In this document: positions 9,737 to 21,800 of the stretch, one piece after another
Position numbering within the stretch: the stretch's first letter is position 1
Layout: each line of letters opens with the position of its first letter
From: Asterochloris sp. CNOR1
Lineage: Eukaryota > Chlorophyta > Trebouxiophyceae > Trebouxiales > Trebouxiaceae
DNA: 64,000 nucleotides
NCBI GenBank assembly: GCA_963969365.1
Contig: OZ017751.1
Span: forward strand, 2,852,001 to 2,916,000
Direction of reading: 5' to 3'
Translations under genes and position numbers: made by a program
The notes under the pieces: model-generated
Databases searched by the model: none
Told to the model about the DNA's origin: nothing
What the model saw: the letters and a program-made list of their open reading frames with translations, nothing else

Positions 9737-12700
9737 AACAGATCAAGGACGCTTGGGAGGCTCTGGCCATGCGATTCCGGGCGCTGCGCAACTCATTGCA
9801 CTCTGAGGGGAATCACAGCCGCAATCCTGTGCTGTCAAGGGCCGTGCATGAGGTGTCAGTCGATGTGGGCATGCGGGCAGACAGGAGCGAGGAGTGGCAC
9901 AAAGCTTTGACCATCCTCAGCCGCAATGTGTTGCCCAGGTTGTGCAAGGTGAGGCTCTTGACACCAAAACATTGGGTACTCACTTCCTATGCGACGCAGC
10001 AGATGGCTTGCAAGCTGTGAGCCAGCCTGTCACTGCTGCTGACATGCGTTCCGCAGCTGCATGCCTCAGCCCACCCCACGGAGATGCTCATGTGCCTGTC
10101 AAACTGCACATCCACCACTGGCAGGGTCCTAGCCATGAACCGGTTGGGCCCTGTGAGCGACGTGTGACACCTGAACCTGAACGGCATCTGCCTCACCACA
10201 GGTGCAGAGCTTTAAGTGCCTTGGTGCAGGCGGCAGCCCGCAAACCTTCCTGATGGCTGCTTGCATGACACCAGATCCAGTATGGTATCTGCCTCATCAC
10301 AGGTGCGAGCTTTTGATGCCTCAGTGCAAGCGGCAGCCTGCTCTCCCTGATGACTGCTTGTAGGACAGAGGGGCAGAGGACGACGGTAAACCCCGCTGGC
10401 CTGCTGTGAGCAAACCTGCCAACACCCTTGGTCTCTGGAATGGTCATTGCAGCCATGTGCCTGAGCGCAAGTGGCAGTCTTGAACAGTACCATTGCAGCT
10501 CTGGCTGTGTTCTGCCTGCAGGACAGAAATGCAGATGCCTGCAGAGCACCCCTGTCAGCTCCCCCGCCCTCGCCTGAAGAGGCTGACAGGCAGTCAAATG
10601 CTGCCCTGCACGCGGTCTACAGCTGCCGCCGGTGGCACCTGGATGCCCTGGGGACGCTCACAGAGGCTGAGGATGCCTCTACTGGATGGATGGTGCAGGA
10701 GTTTGGCAGCTCCAGGGTGCATGGCCCCCACAGCCAAGCAGACCTTCTTGCATGGTGGGTCTGAAACGCAAGCTGCGCCCCATCGGATGCGTGCTGGTGC
10801 ACTTTACCGGGCAGCAAGCATTTCAGAAGGCCTATCCCTGCAGCGCTTTGGCACCATCGCCTCCAACATGCACTGTACATCCCATAAAAGGCTTGTGGGG
10901 CGTCATTCAGTTGCCGCTTGGCAACAGGAGGTGCCCTTGTACGGAGGGCACCTCCAGATTGCTGTCAGCTTGTCAACCCCGCTTTCCATGTGCTGTGTTC
11001 AGGGATGCTCGGCCCAGTGGTGGCAGATCCTCAACGCTTCACTTCTGCAGCTGCCTGTTGTAGGTATGTCAGCGGCGCCCCAGCTGTTGGCCAGCCTGGC
11101 AAACGCCTCCTCGCAGACAGCCCGGTGGCACAGCAGCAGCATGGAAGGACGCCTCTGGTGTGGCGTGCCATGGGCGCACAAGCAAGGCTGTGGAGGGTCT
11201 ACCATGCTGCTGTGCGTGCAGCAGCGCAGATCCAGATACCTGCAGGTGACCTAGGCACGCAGCCTCAGCAGCATGCTGCCTGCCGAGCTCCCTCTGTCAA
11301 CCTGCCTCTTTGTTGAAGCTGACATGGGTGCTGTATGTCCTACTCAGGTTGCTCATGCAGCACATGCGGTGCTGCTCCTGACATCTTAAGCAGAGGCTCC
11401 CGCGCCACATACATCTCCAGGTTCGGGATGCATGCTGAGTGTCTGCTGCTGCACCGTGCAGGTGACGAGGAGCAGAGAGCCCAGGACAGTGACCCACCAA
11501 CCTCTGGCACAGGACGTGGGAGCCCCGCAGTACCATCGATGTCTTTCATGGAGGCTTGGCGGGCGCTGAGTGCCACCTCTCTGGCTCCTGACCCTCTGCC
11601 AGGCCTGCCGGCTGTTGAGGCCAGTGAACATACTCGTGCACGCGGCCATTCATTGCTTGTTGAGGGATGTGGGAGCCTGCCAGGCCCTGCAGAGCACAGA
11701 GACCGGTCAGACGCGGTGGGCCAGCAGGTGCTGCGGGGCTTTGCAGCAGCAGCTGCAGAAGCGGATCTCAGGAGCCCACTGGAGGCATGGGAATCCCACA
11801 CGGCGCTGCTGATGCTGGCCCTAAGCTGCAGCCGCAAGGTGGGTGCCTGCCGGTGCACAGGGCTGCCAGGGCCCTGCAACAGGGATGTCAGCTGACATAT
11901 GTGCTCCTCAAAGTGTGGGTGTCCATCAGCCTGGCAGCTCTCCAGTTGGTGTCACCAGGACCTTGCCAGCTCCTTGAAGCCAGACACTGCGATGCATGGT
12001 GAGAGTGGCAGCAAGGCTGGCTGCATGTGCCAGCATGAGCTGCATGCCTGGCTTGATGACACACCTGAACGGGTGCCAGCCAAGCTGCCTGCTGCTTGCA
12101 AGCGGCAGCACTGGCAGGTGCCTGCGGTGCTGCAGCAGCCACCCCTCAGCATTGCTCCTGACTTGCCTGCAGAGGCACAGCATGCGGGACCTCCTGCTGC
12201 TCTTGCGGGGCCTGCCACCGCTGTTGCTCAAGGCAGGCCCGCTGCGACAGGCGCTGCGTGTTTGCAGCGCTGTCCAACGGGGCGATGCTGGCACCTTTCT
12301 GCAGGCTTTTCACGCTTCTGGCTGGCGGCAGCAAATAGCCATGGCCCCCGTGGTGCGGCAGGTGGGCAGCACTGCGCAGCCAGCCCCCGCCTCTGCTGCA
12401 ACGTCACAGCTTGCGGCCTCTGGCTGGGCCGAGCCTTGAGCCATTGTAAGCTTGGCTAGGTTGCATTTGCAGCAGGGGCTTCCTGTAGATGTTTTCGGTC
12501 CTGCAGCCGTGACGCATCAAGCCATGTCCTTTGTGCTGCAGATGGAGCAGCTGTGCCTGCACCAAATGTTGCAGGCCTACCTGCAGCTCAGCCTGCGCGA
12601 CGTGGCCAGCATGTTGCACCTCACGACCGCACCATCCTCGCGGGAGCATGTGCTGGAGACGCTCTCAGCACTGGCAACGAGGTGCGCGAGGTGGAGCTTG

Positions 12701-13448
12701 ATCAGTGTTGGCAGCTCATGTCCCTTGCACACATTGACTTTTGGCATCAAGTGCATTTCAGCCCTTCATGTGGCATGCAGGGGGCATGCCGTTGCTAAGG
12801 CCGTACTTCAGAGGGCCACAGCAGCAGAGTCCATGGACGCACAGATCTCATTCAAGGCGTGAAGTGTTGAATGAAAGGCATCCTCTGTCTGAGAGGCACA
12901 GGCTGGCTGCCCACCCACCACCCCCTCCCTAGGTACGCTGTGAGATTGACCTTGGGCTGGCAACATATGCTGTTGGCCAAGTGTAGCAACTTCTGGATGA
13001 ACACAGCAGGCCGTTGCCCAGCCAGGAAGCGGCGTCAGCAGATGCAAACATGTTAACTACTACAAAAGGTGGGTGGCATTTGCTTGGATTGCCCCGCCGC
13101 CCTCAAAGGTGCCAGACATAGCTTCTGCTGATGTCATCTGCTGTACTGCTCATGATCATGACCCGTCTCTTGACAATGCTTGTCAAGGGTGATGTAGCAG
13201 CTCCATGCACACTTGTGCTGCCTGTGCACTGCCAGCTCAGACCTTTTGTTGCCTGTTGCTGCAGGCATAATGTCAGCAGAGTCCCAAGGTGGTTGCTGCC
13301 CCTCAGATCATTGATGGGCTGGAGACAGACCTGACATCTGTCTACCCCAGACCAGCAGGATTCCTTGGCATTGGCCAAGGAGGCTGGGGCAGCTGACAAG
13401 CTGCAAGAGGCTGTGCAAACACTCAAAACCAGCCTGGAGATGTCGTAA
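9737..13448 (+). CDS. Probable SAC3/PCI-domain protein, exon set incomplete
   Basis: Supported exons: 9737-9948 (EQIKDAWEALAMRFRALRN..., donor GTGAGG), 12173-12361, 12542-12681, and a last exon 13351-13448 ending TAA. Exons 12173-12361 and 12542-12681 are both phase 0 and join cleanly. The first reads LLLLLRGLPPLLLKAGPLRQ and then ALRVCSAVQRGDAGTFLQAF. The second reads MLQAYLQLSLRDVASMLHL. That order, a hydrophobic helix, then an A..RGD..TF stretch, then a winged-helix-like (L/I)SLRD(V/I)A, is what SAC3/THP3 or proteasome-lid/COP9-type PCI proteins show. The last exon encodes a coiled-coil tail, QQDSLALAKEAGAADKLQEA. CSN3 and RPN3 are alternatives. Exons between 9949 and 12172 could not be fixed; open stretches at 10523-10760 and 11460-11840 are candidates. 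The role would be mRNA export or a lid-like complex, by inference only. Confidence 0.4.
10186..10362 (+). repeat. Direct repeat of about 75 bp, period about 101
   Basis: Copies start at 10186 and 10287 with ATCTGCCTCA.CACAGGTGC and continue to CTGATGGCTGCTTGCA and CTGATGACTGCTTGTA. Each copy contains an AG/GTGC splice-like site followed by an open stretch (RALSALVQAAA and RAFDASVQAAA). One copy could therefore be a small exon and the other its decayed duplicate. Confidence 0.7.
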
Positions 13449-14159
13449 CACCGTTGACCCTCAGCCGCATCGCATTTGTGAGACGAACCAGCAGTCACAG
13501 AGTTTGAGCACACACTTGGATCTGAGCACACACTTGGAAGTACAGGAACAGCTGAGTCATAGCCCAAGGCAGGAAGCAGATGCTTTGCAAAGGAGAATTT
13601 GCAGCTTGAGTGCGCCTGTTGAGAAGGCTTGTCAGGCTCGCCAGAGGAGGGAGTCCTTGGGGAGGCCATCTATGCGCGGTTTGGTTGAGTGGACGCCATT
13701 GTCTTCCAAGGCGATTCCACCGACAGATCAGTGCCATTTTTTCTGCAGCCGTTGGCTGCCAAGCACTCCTGAGTTATAATATTGTCCTAACTGAAGCAAG
13801 GTACTGGTTCCTTGACGTGCCTCCTGTGACTCATGCCACAACAGTTGTGCATGATGCCATGATGCCAGGGAGAAAAGGTGCCTTCAAGCAGAGCTTGTTG
13901 TTGACCATGTGAGCTCCTGGAACCAGTCATCACCTCAGCGCTGGTCACTGATACCCGTGTGGTGAGCTTACGGCAACAGCCCAGCTGCTCCCGCTTACGA
14001 GTGAGATACGTCTTTGCGGCTCCAGAGCATGCGACAATGAAGCACTTTCCAAAATGCCATTACCACCGTGCTGGCATGCAATGGCCTGCAGAATGCGTTT
14101 CTCACTCAAAACTCTATCAACCTGGTGTTTGCTGTCTGCAGCATACCCTTTGCTTTTCA
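13449..14159. other. Intergenic region
   Basis: This lies between the TAA at 13446-13448 and the first candidate ATG of the next gene. It includes a 15-base tandem (GAGCACACACTTGGA, twice) at about 13504-13535. I see no reliable exon. Confidence 0.4.
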
Positions 14160-17100
14160 ATGGCCCAAAAAGAAACAAAACAAACTGGTCTACACCGACC
14201 GTTCAGGTGAGGCTCCATGGGCATGCCACAAGCTGGCAGCGGCCTGCTGCAATCTGAGCAGTCACAGGTTCCCAGTTGCTGCCACGTGGCAATCAATACT
14301 CTGCCATGGAGGCACTGTAGCTGTTCCATCCCTCTCAGCTCACAGACAGTCTGGTGGACTGCAGTAGCCTTGCCCTTGGATGGACACTGCCCCAGTTGCA
14401 AGGAGATCATAAAAACTGAACCCTGACTGCTCCACTTGTGGTGAGGTGAGCGGGGAGGCCGTGCCTGCAAGGTCCCTGTGTGCCGCCAGTGGCATCTCAC
14501 AAGCAGACATGCTGCTGATCACTGGCTGCATGTGCTGGCATAGTGACCCAAGGTCAGAGCACCTCTATGCCTGCAGCTGAGGCAGGGGATGGCGGAGGCA
14601 TTCTCTGCATGCTACAACCCTGACGCTGACAGGGGGATCTTGGAGCCCCAGGAGTCTGCAGACATGGCCGCCCTGCTGGCTGCGTTTGAATCCCTAGTAG
14701 AGGGTAGCCCCCAGGCCAGCTCGGTGAGCTCTCCCTGCCGCAGTGTTGAGGCTAGCAGTCTGCCCAGGGGTCCAGATCTGCTGCAACGAGCCAGCCAGAA
14801 GCCAGCAGGGCCCACACCAAGTGCCTGCCATCACCTCTTCCATGCTGCCACTCCCCCTCCGCCTGCCTAGATGAACATTTGCTGGCTGTCCCTGCGGGAT
14901 ACCCAGGCTCCCTACTGCTTGTGCACCCCTGCACCTCGCTCTGCTGAGCCACATTGGTGCACTGCTCCATTGAAATGGGGACCCAAACCCTGGTGCCTAT
15001 GCAGGAGGCTGACCCTGAGGCAGACAGGACTGGCACCTTCCAGCCCCTGCCCGAGGCCATGGGCTGGGAGGAAGAACACTCGGACCTCAGCGGTGAGGCT
15101 GAGGGCGAGGATATGCATGATGATGATGGCAGCCAGGGAGGGGCCCGCACTGCTGGAGCCCAGCGATGGTGTGGATGAAAGGGCAGTGCGACACCCTGGC
15201 TGCCCCCTCTGAGGAGGCCTTGGCGGCACAGCTGGATGCGCTCACTCAGGCCAGAGTGGCCCTGCAGCACAGCTGGATGCGTTCACTGAGGGCAGCGCGG
15301 CCCTGGTATCAGAGCTGGGGGCGACTGAGGCCCTGGCGGCACGGTTGGGTGCTGTGGGCAGCATGGCCCTGGTGAGGTGGGCCCACCCAGGGTGTGGCCG
15401 ATGCCACTCTTCTATAGCTGGCCTGCCCAGCGAAGCGGCACAGGTGTACCCACCATGCACATCAGCTGCTTCATGCCCCCATGTGGAGCTGTCTGCACAG
15501 CCCTGCAGCGCTGCCGGGCTTTCAGAGCCCTGTGCTTTGGCTGCTGAGGCGCCCGCCGCTGGCAGGCGCGATCTCCATGCTCTCAACACCTGAGACCTTG
15601 TTGGCTGACGTTATGGGCTCATTGCTGCAGGAGACTGACTCCACTGCCCACCTGTATGGCAGCACCATCCCTGTCCGCCACGTCAACAGCTCACATCTGG
15701 GAAGGTGCCCCAGCATACTGCAGTCGAGCAGACATTGGAGATAGGCTGGGGTCGCCATGCCCTGTGCATCAGTTGCCGGCCATGCAGCACGCGCACGAGT
15801 GCTTGTCGTGTGTTGCACCGCACTGCTGGCTTGCCGGCGTGCAGAGCGGCTGCACATGCGGCAAGGCGTGATGAGGTGACACCCAGGCCATGCGCTCTTC
15901 ACCCCAGCTGTGCCCCAGTTTGTAAGGCCAGACAGCCGCAGGCTGCTGTGGCTGCTTGTGAGCCAGCACGAGCTGCCCAGGCTGAAGCAGCTGCTGTTGT
16001 TGAGCAGGACCCGTGCTGACCTGGACTGCCCATGCTGCAGGACCACGCCTCCGGCTACCGCCCCATGCTGAGCAGCCCCATGGCGCCCCATCCTGACATG
16101 AGTGCACCTCCTGGTATGGGCTCACCAGAGGTGCTGGTAGGTCTGTCGAAGTAGACATCTGGGTGACCGCAAACCTGGCTGGCCCTGCCATGTGCTGCGA
16201 GCAGCCTTCAGGAGCAGCACTGCAGTGTTGCCCTGTCTGGCGCTTGCCGCTGTTGATGATGACAGTCTGTGACGGCTTTCTGTGACAACACATCAGTCAA
16301 GCTGGTGGCTGGCTGGTAGCCAGGATGGTCTGCGGACTGGGGGCCTGATGGGCTGCTCCAAACCTGTGCTGGCCATCTAGCGGCGCCCCCGTGCTTCACG
16401 TTGTGACTTCAGAGGCTGCTTTAGGTGGCAGGAACAGGAGGGGCGCTGAGGCAAGCGTCTGGGCCATGCTTGCAGACTGAGAAGAGCAGCCTGCACGTCA
16501 GCCCAAGGAGCAGCTCCAGCTACCCGGCCTCTGCCATCATGCACATCGGTGAGCCCTGCCTATCCCTTCCTCGACACCCTGCCTGCACATCCCGCCATCA
16601 GCACTGCAACAGCTTTGGTCAACCAGGCAGCAGGTGTTGCAGCCAGCAGCCAGCATGCAGCAGGCTCACTTGAGGGGCTGCAGTGCCTTGCCCATGCACT
16701 GGCTAGGTCTCAAGGGCTCAACTGCTGTCCTCACTTGCTTTCCTTTGGGTTCCAGCTGCATGCACATCCGACCCCGCACCACTCAGCCTGCCCTGCAGAC
16801 GGGGAACCAATGGGCAGCCCGTCAGCCTTCCAGAGCGCTTGCCCTTGGCTGCTCTCTGACTGTGTGCCCACGCAGCCAGAGCAGCCAGCCCTGCAGATTG
16901 CAGCTTTGCCCCCGCTGGCTGCAGCAGCACCCACGCCGATGCAGCACAATGGCACAGCTGGCATCAAGAACAGCACAGCCGCTGCAGCCCTCTCTCAGGG
17001 CATCCCTGCGCACTGGGGCTCCCAAGCAGAGCACGACACTGGCCCCGCAGACCTGGTGGGTATGCCCAACGCTTTTCTGTGACATGGACTTGCCTGTGAC

Positions 17101-18434
17101 TGTGCCCAGGTCATTCAGGGGGCTGCCCCGACTGCCAGGTGATCCTGGGGCGGCAATCTGACTGCTGCACAACTCGTATAGTGAGCTGGGAACGGGCCCG
17201 CATGGCATCCGCCTGCAGCTGATGGCACGGAGCAGGCCACAAGCAGACACTCCGCTGATCACCGCCTGCCTGCGCTGGCATGTGATCAAGGTCGGGTTGC
17301 CTCTCTGCCTGCAGTTTGAGGAGGTGCTGACGGAGGTGTTCTTAGCATGCTATGACCGCGAACCTGACAGTGGGACCCTGGGCCCCGGCACTCTGCACAG
17401 GTGGCCGCCCTGCTGGCTGCAGATACCAGACTCCGCGACTCCAAGGTGGAGATGGCCATTCATGCCAGCACAGTGAACCCTGACTCCCGCAGTTTTGGAA
17501 GTGTAGCCTGCCCAGGGCAGATATTTGCTGCGAATCACAGCTGCCTACGCGTCCCTGCACCTCGCTGTGCCAAGCCAGACTGGTGCACTGCTCCGTCAGA
17601 CATGGGACCCACACATGGTGCCTGTGCAGGAGGCCGACCTTGAGGCAGCCATCAAGGGCGCTGGCCCCTGGCAGCCTCTTGACGGCAGCCTAGTTGTGCC
17701 CACACAGCCTGAGCAGCCAGCCCTGCAGACAGCAATGCTGCCCCCGCACATTGCTGCAGCAGCCTCAAAGACGATGCAGCAAATCGGCACAGCTGGCATC
17801 CAGAAGAGCACGGCCGCTGCAGCCTTCCTTCAGGGCATCCCTGCGCAATGGGGCTCCCAGACAGAGCAGGACACCGGCGCCACAGACCCGGTAGGTGCTG
17901 CAATTGACCTTCTTGTGACATTGGCAAGGGTGTACTAGGCAAGCCACCCCGCCTTGCCGGTGCACGTGTTGCATCCGGTAGGTACCCACTCCAGAAATTC
18001 AAGATAGCAACGTGCAAGCCGCCCCAACTGCAGCCTGTGGCCTGCATACTGCGCTGGACTGCTGCAGGGAACCATCTTGACCAGGCAGGCGATTGCTTCT
18101 GCACACCCTGAGGTGAGGACCGCCAAGGTGGGCGCCTGTTGAGCATCATAGATTGTTGCAGAGCTGCTAGTCATGTGCTTGCTGTGCGTTTGAGAGCAGC
18201 GACGTCAGACCCCTGCATCTTTTGCTGCAGGCTGTCAGCCTCTCACAGGTGTGGTCTACCATGAAGCAGGACAGCTCAGGAGATGAGGCCACCGGCAGCA
18301 CAAGGCCCGCCAAGCGCATCAAGTGGCGCAGCAGCACCTTCAGCAGCTGCATTGCGTTCAAATGGACGTCGAATGCCCATTCCCCTGATGATGAGCCAGA
18401 CAGCAAGGCTCAGCCAGCATACATGGATGTATGA
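14160..18434 (+). CDS. Unrecognised Ala/Pro/Ser-rich protein with duplicated exons
   Basis: Several exons are well supported: one starting 14577 (MAEAFSACYNPDADRG), 16041-16136 (32 codons, ASGYRPMLSSPMAP), one ending 17058, one starting 17315 (EVFLACYDREPDSG), one ending 17890, and the last, 18231-18434, ending TGA. The 17890/18231 junction is phase 0 and GT-AG. The last exon carries a basic cluster, RPAKRIKWR, that looks like a nuclear localisation signal, and an acidic tail. A possible first exon is 14160-14206 (MAQKETKQTG, donor GTGAGG), but its phase does not obviously fit the exon at 14577. The protein is low-complexity, with acidic patches near 15060-15130 (EEEHSDLSGEAEGED) and repeats of PTQPEQPALQ. 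It may be a transcriptional regulator, by composition only. The exact exon set is uncertain. Confidence 0.45.
14577..17906 (+). repeat. Internal duplication of exon blocks within one gene
   Basis: Block 14577-15070 resembles 17315-17690: both begin after CTGCAG in phase 0, share GCATGCTA..ACC at equivalent positions and the phrase GTGCCTATGCAGGAGGC / GTGCCTGTGCAGGAGGC. Block 16856-17077 resembles 17696-17906: both encode PTQPEQPALQ, then GTAGI and STAAAA, then QGIPA.WGSQ, and end at a GTGGGT or GTAGGT donor. In the downstream copy the two blocks are adjacent; in the upstream copy about 1.8 kb separates them. Confidence 0.8.
15227..15317 (+). repeat. 41-bp tandem duplication in a coding-like stretch
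   Basis: The phrase CACAGCTGGATGCG recurs at 15227 and 15268, each followed by TTCACT or CTCACT and then GCCCTG. The 41-base period is not a multiple of three, so the second copy is in another frame (QLDAFTEGSAALVSELG). This fits an exon that starts after the internal CCCTGCAG. Confidence 0.65.
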
Positions 18435-18800
18435 CTTTCAATGCAGACCATGCCTGCATGACGTGAACTTTGCCTTTGTTCAAGCATAGTTGTACAGCAT
18501 ATAACCAGGAGATGAGATAAAGCGGTGTATGGAAAAGGGCTTTGGGGGGCTAACTGTGCAGTATGAGGGGAATGGCGAATAAGCATGACTTCAGGCAAGG
18601 ATCCTGCCATTGTAACATCTGCAGACCAGCTGGCGCAGTCTCTTATCAGCAAGGGGCGCCAGGCAACAGTATGGGGCCTCAGCAGGTGTGTGACCACCCC
18701 AAGGGCCGATTGACATCAGTAGAGATTGAGACTGGTGTTGCGAGGTACGACTACTTCATGCTGGCGCCCTGCCCACCCCTTGGCTATGTCATTGGCTGGC
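18435..18800. other. Intergenic gap between convergent genes
   Basis: The plus-strand gene ends at 18434 and the minus-strand gene's stop is at 18801-18803, so this 366-base gap holds both 3' ends. No clear polyadenylation signal of the volvocalean TGTAA type was identified. Confidence 0.5.
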
Positions 18801-21800
18801 TCAGCCACCAGCCCTATGCCGCTTGTTGGGTCGAGGCTCTGCCTCAGCAGTGGTGGCTGCCATGCTAGCCATGGCTGCCTCTGCTGCCTGCCTGGGCCTC
18901 TTGAGGCTGCAGCGGCCCTGGCTCTCAGCCTGGGCAGCCGCAGGGGCGCTGGGGCCAGCTGCTGCAGGCCACCCATGGGGAGCTGCACAAGCTGCCACAG
19001 CAGCCGGGTGTCCAGCAGGCAGGCCCTGGAGGTCTGTGGCGGTTGGGGAGGTCGCCCAGGCGTGTGCTGCAGCTCTGTTTGCCTGGACAGCTGCCTCTGG
19101 CGCAGCAGCCGCATGCGATGCCGCAGCACCTGCATCTGTGGTGTCCCCGCAGATCCCATGAGTGCAACTGGCAATGGCCGCCGCCTCTGTAGCTCTAATC
19201 TGCTGCAGCACAGCGCTGGCTGGGACTGCAACTTGCCACGCCTGAACTGCGGCTTCATCTGCCAGGGCAAGGGTGGCCTGCACTGTAGCCTTTGCAAAGG
19301 CTGTGGTGGCTGCCGACCACAGGGCGGAGTAGTCTTCATAGACGGGCAGCAAGTGAGCAGCAGCAGCAGCCCCACCTGGCTGCTGCTGATGCTGCTGCTT
19401 GGCGTCAGCTGCACCGGCTTCAGTAAATTCCACCTGCTCATCGATGTCCATGGCCTCAGCCTGCGCTGCAGCCCCAGCACCACCCTCCAGTGGGGGCACA
19501 GCCTGCCCTGCAGCCCCAGACTGCTGCGTTGCCTGCTCGGCGCCAGCAGTCGCGGTGCCTTTGTTGGCGGTCGATGGATCAATTCCGACTGCAGCCTGTA
19601 GGCTGGGTGCCGCTTGTGCAGCAGCAGCAGCAGCTGAGTGGGACTGCTGCTGCTGCTCGGCAGGGGCTGGTGCGCTTCGGGTCAAGCACAGAAGCAGATC
19701 CACTCCCTGAGTCTCCTCCTGTGTGGGCACAGCCTGCCCTGCAGCTCTAGACTGTTGAGGTGCCAGAGCGGCGCCAGCTGTTGCGGTGCCTGGGGTGTTG
19801 GAGGCACCTGTGGCGGTCGCAGCCTGCACGCTGGGTGCCACGCAAGCAGCAGCAGCAGAGTGGGACTGCTCAGCATTGGCTGCGTCAGCCACGCTGGAGG
19901 CCGCCACTGATGGCAGCTGCTGGGCTGCTTTGAACAGGCCTATCAGCCCTGCCAGGGCATGCGCCTCATCATCTGTCATGCCTGCAGGGAGGCAGAGGGG
20001 TGGGTCACAAGTGTGCACGCTGATACGTGTGCTGGCCGGACTGCTACAAGCTCAGTGGACAGGTTCCTGCACACCATCACTTGATTTCGCATACAGGCCG
20101 ATGCATGACAGCATTTTTGCCGGCAAGTCAAGCGGCGGCACAGAACAGCAGCGCAGTGCAGGTCAAGGTGCTCAATGCCTACGATGGGCCCTGACAGGCT
20201 CTGGCTGTCAACTAACTGAAGCTAAGAAGGCAGGCAGCAGGCGTCATAGATCCCTCCTCCCCCACCATAACCCTTGCTAAACTTATCATGACTATCGCTC
20301 TTATTGGCAGATCGCTAAGGCGTTGGGGGGCAGGAGACAGGCAACAGTTGGCATGCAACCCTGCGCATCCACCCTGAAGCATGCAAGTCAGGGGCCGCAG
20401 TGCCAAGCCTGAAGGCTGCAGCTGTGCCAGCCATCTCACCTGCCGCACTCGGCTGCTGCGCTCGTCGGTCATTGCCGCATGTCTCTATGAAGCGCCTGAT
20501 GACGCCCCTGCCGGCCCTGGTGGAGCGCCGCAGCGCTGGCTCTGCCAGAGGCTGAGGAGCAGGCTGCGCAGCTGCCTGGGGTGCAGGCTGAGAAGGCACA
20601 GCCAGGGGCAGAGCTAGAGGCTGGGCAGCAACAGGCTGGGGCTGCTGCTGCCTAGTGGAGGCAGCTGCGGCACTAGCCGAGGCAGGAGCGCATGGGCCTG
20701 CACCACAATGACAGGCAGACCTGTGAGTGACCGCCACTAGGGACAAGTGCGTGTCGGTGGTCTGGCGGGGTAGGGTGTGCACCCAGCATGGCAGGGAAAG
20801 CGTCATTGCTATCGAAATACAAGTGAGTGTCAGCGAGCAGTGCACGGGCCTGCTGTCATCATGGCAGGTAGAGCAGTAGGTGCTGTAACAGCTTATAATT
20901 GCAATTGGGTGCGTAGTTGGCTCGTGGGCTGCCTGTTGGGCGCACCAGCCCTGCCCTGGCAGAGTAAGCTGAGGGAGCGTGGCTCCAGAGACCAACTACC
21001 GCCCTTTTCAGGGTGTGGCGCAAGGCTGTCAAGCAGCGACATGAAGAGAAGCCCATCAAAGGCAAAGTCACATACCAGATCGTGCATGCAAATTGGCCTC
21101 ACAGACTCAGCGCTATATAACCCATCAAACAGCAGGAGCAAGCAGCATTGGCCTGCATGACAACAGCTTGCCACCCCCAAGTTAGACCCACCTGCGCGCA
21201 TGGGCTGCGCTGCACCAGGGGCAGCTGGGCGTTGGGCAGCAGGCTGAGAATGCTGCGGGGCGACAGCTGCTGGCTGCACAGCTGGGGCTGCAGAGGTTTT
21301 GGTAGCCCCAATCCTGCCTTTGGCTGCCTTCCTAGGGCGCATACGTGAAACCCCAGTGACAGGCTGCTGAGCAGCACTAGTTGCCTGGGTCTGCTGCTGC
21401 TGCTGCTGGTCTGAGGAGGCCACGGTGCCAGTGCCTGCACACACAGACCGACGTGAGGCAAACCAATTTTTGGAAGTGCAGCAGCACCTCCACGGGTTGC
21501 GATGTCTGCTGTCAGGCATGCACAGCTCTCCCCCCTTTGTCCCCGGGGGTCATAGCAAGGCAACGCGGGAACGGCAAGGCAGAGCTACATGCACAGTCCT
21601 GCTGCTCAACAATGTAAGACCGCAGTCAACACTTCCATCGACACAGTACCACTTGCTGTGTGCTGCTCTCACACAAGACCTAGAACTGCACACCCCCAAG
21701 TGAGGGCACAACACCCGCATACTCCACCACCCACCTGGTGCAGACGGCTGCTGGTGGCCCAGGGCACCAGAGCCAGGTGCAACAGGGGCCGGGGCAGCCT

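Noticed and set aside
18726-19601. Plus-strand open frame rich in Cys and Ser opposite the last exon of the Ala/Gln gene
   Set aside because: It is the reverse complement of GC-rich Ala/Gln codons; the minus frame fits the phase 1-1 exon series.
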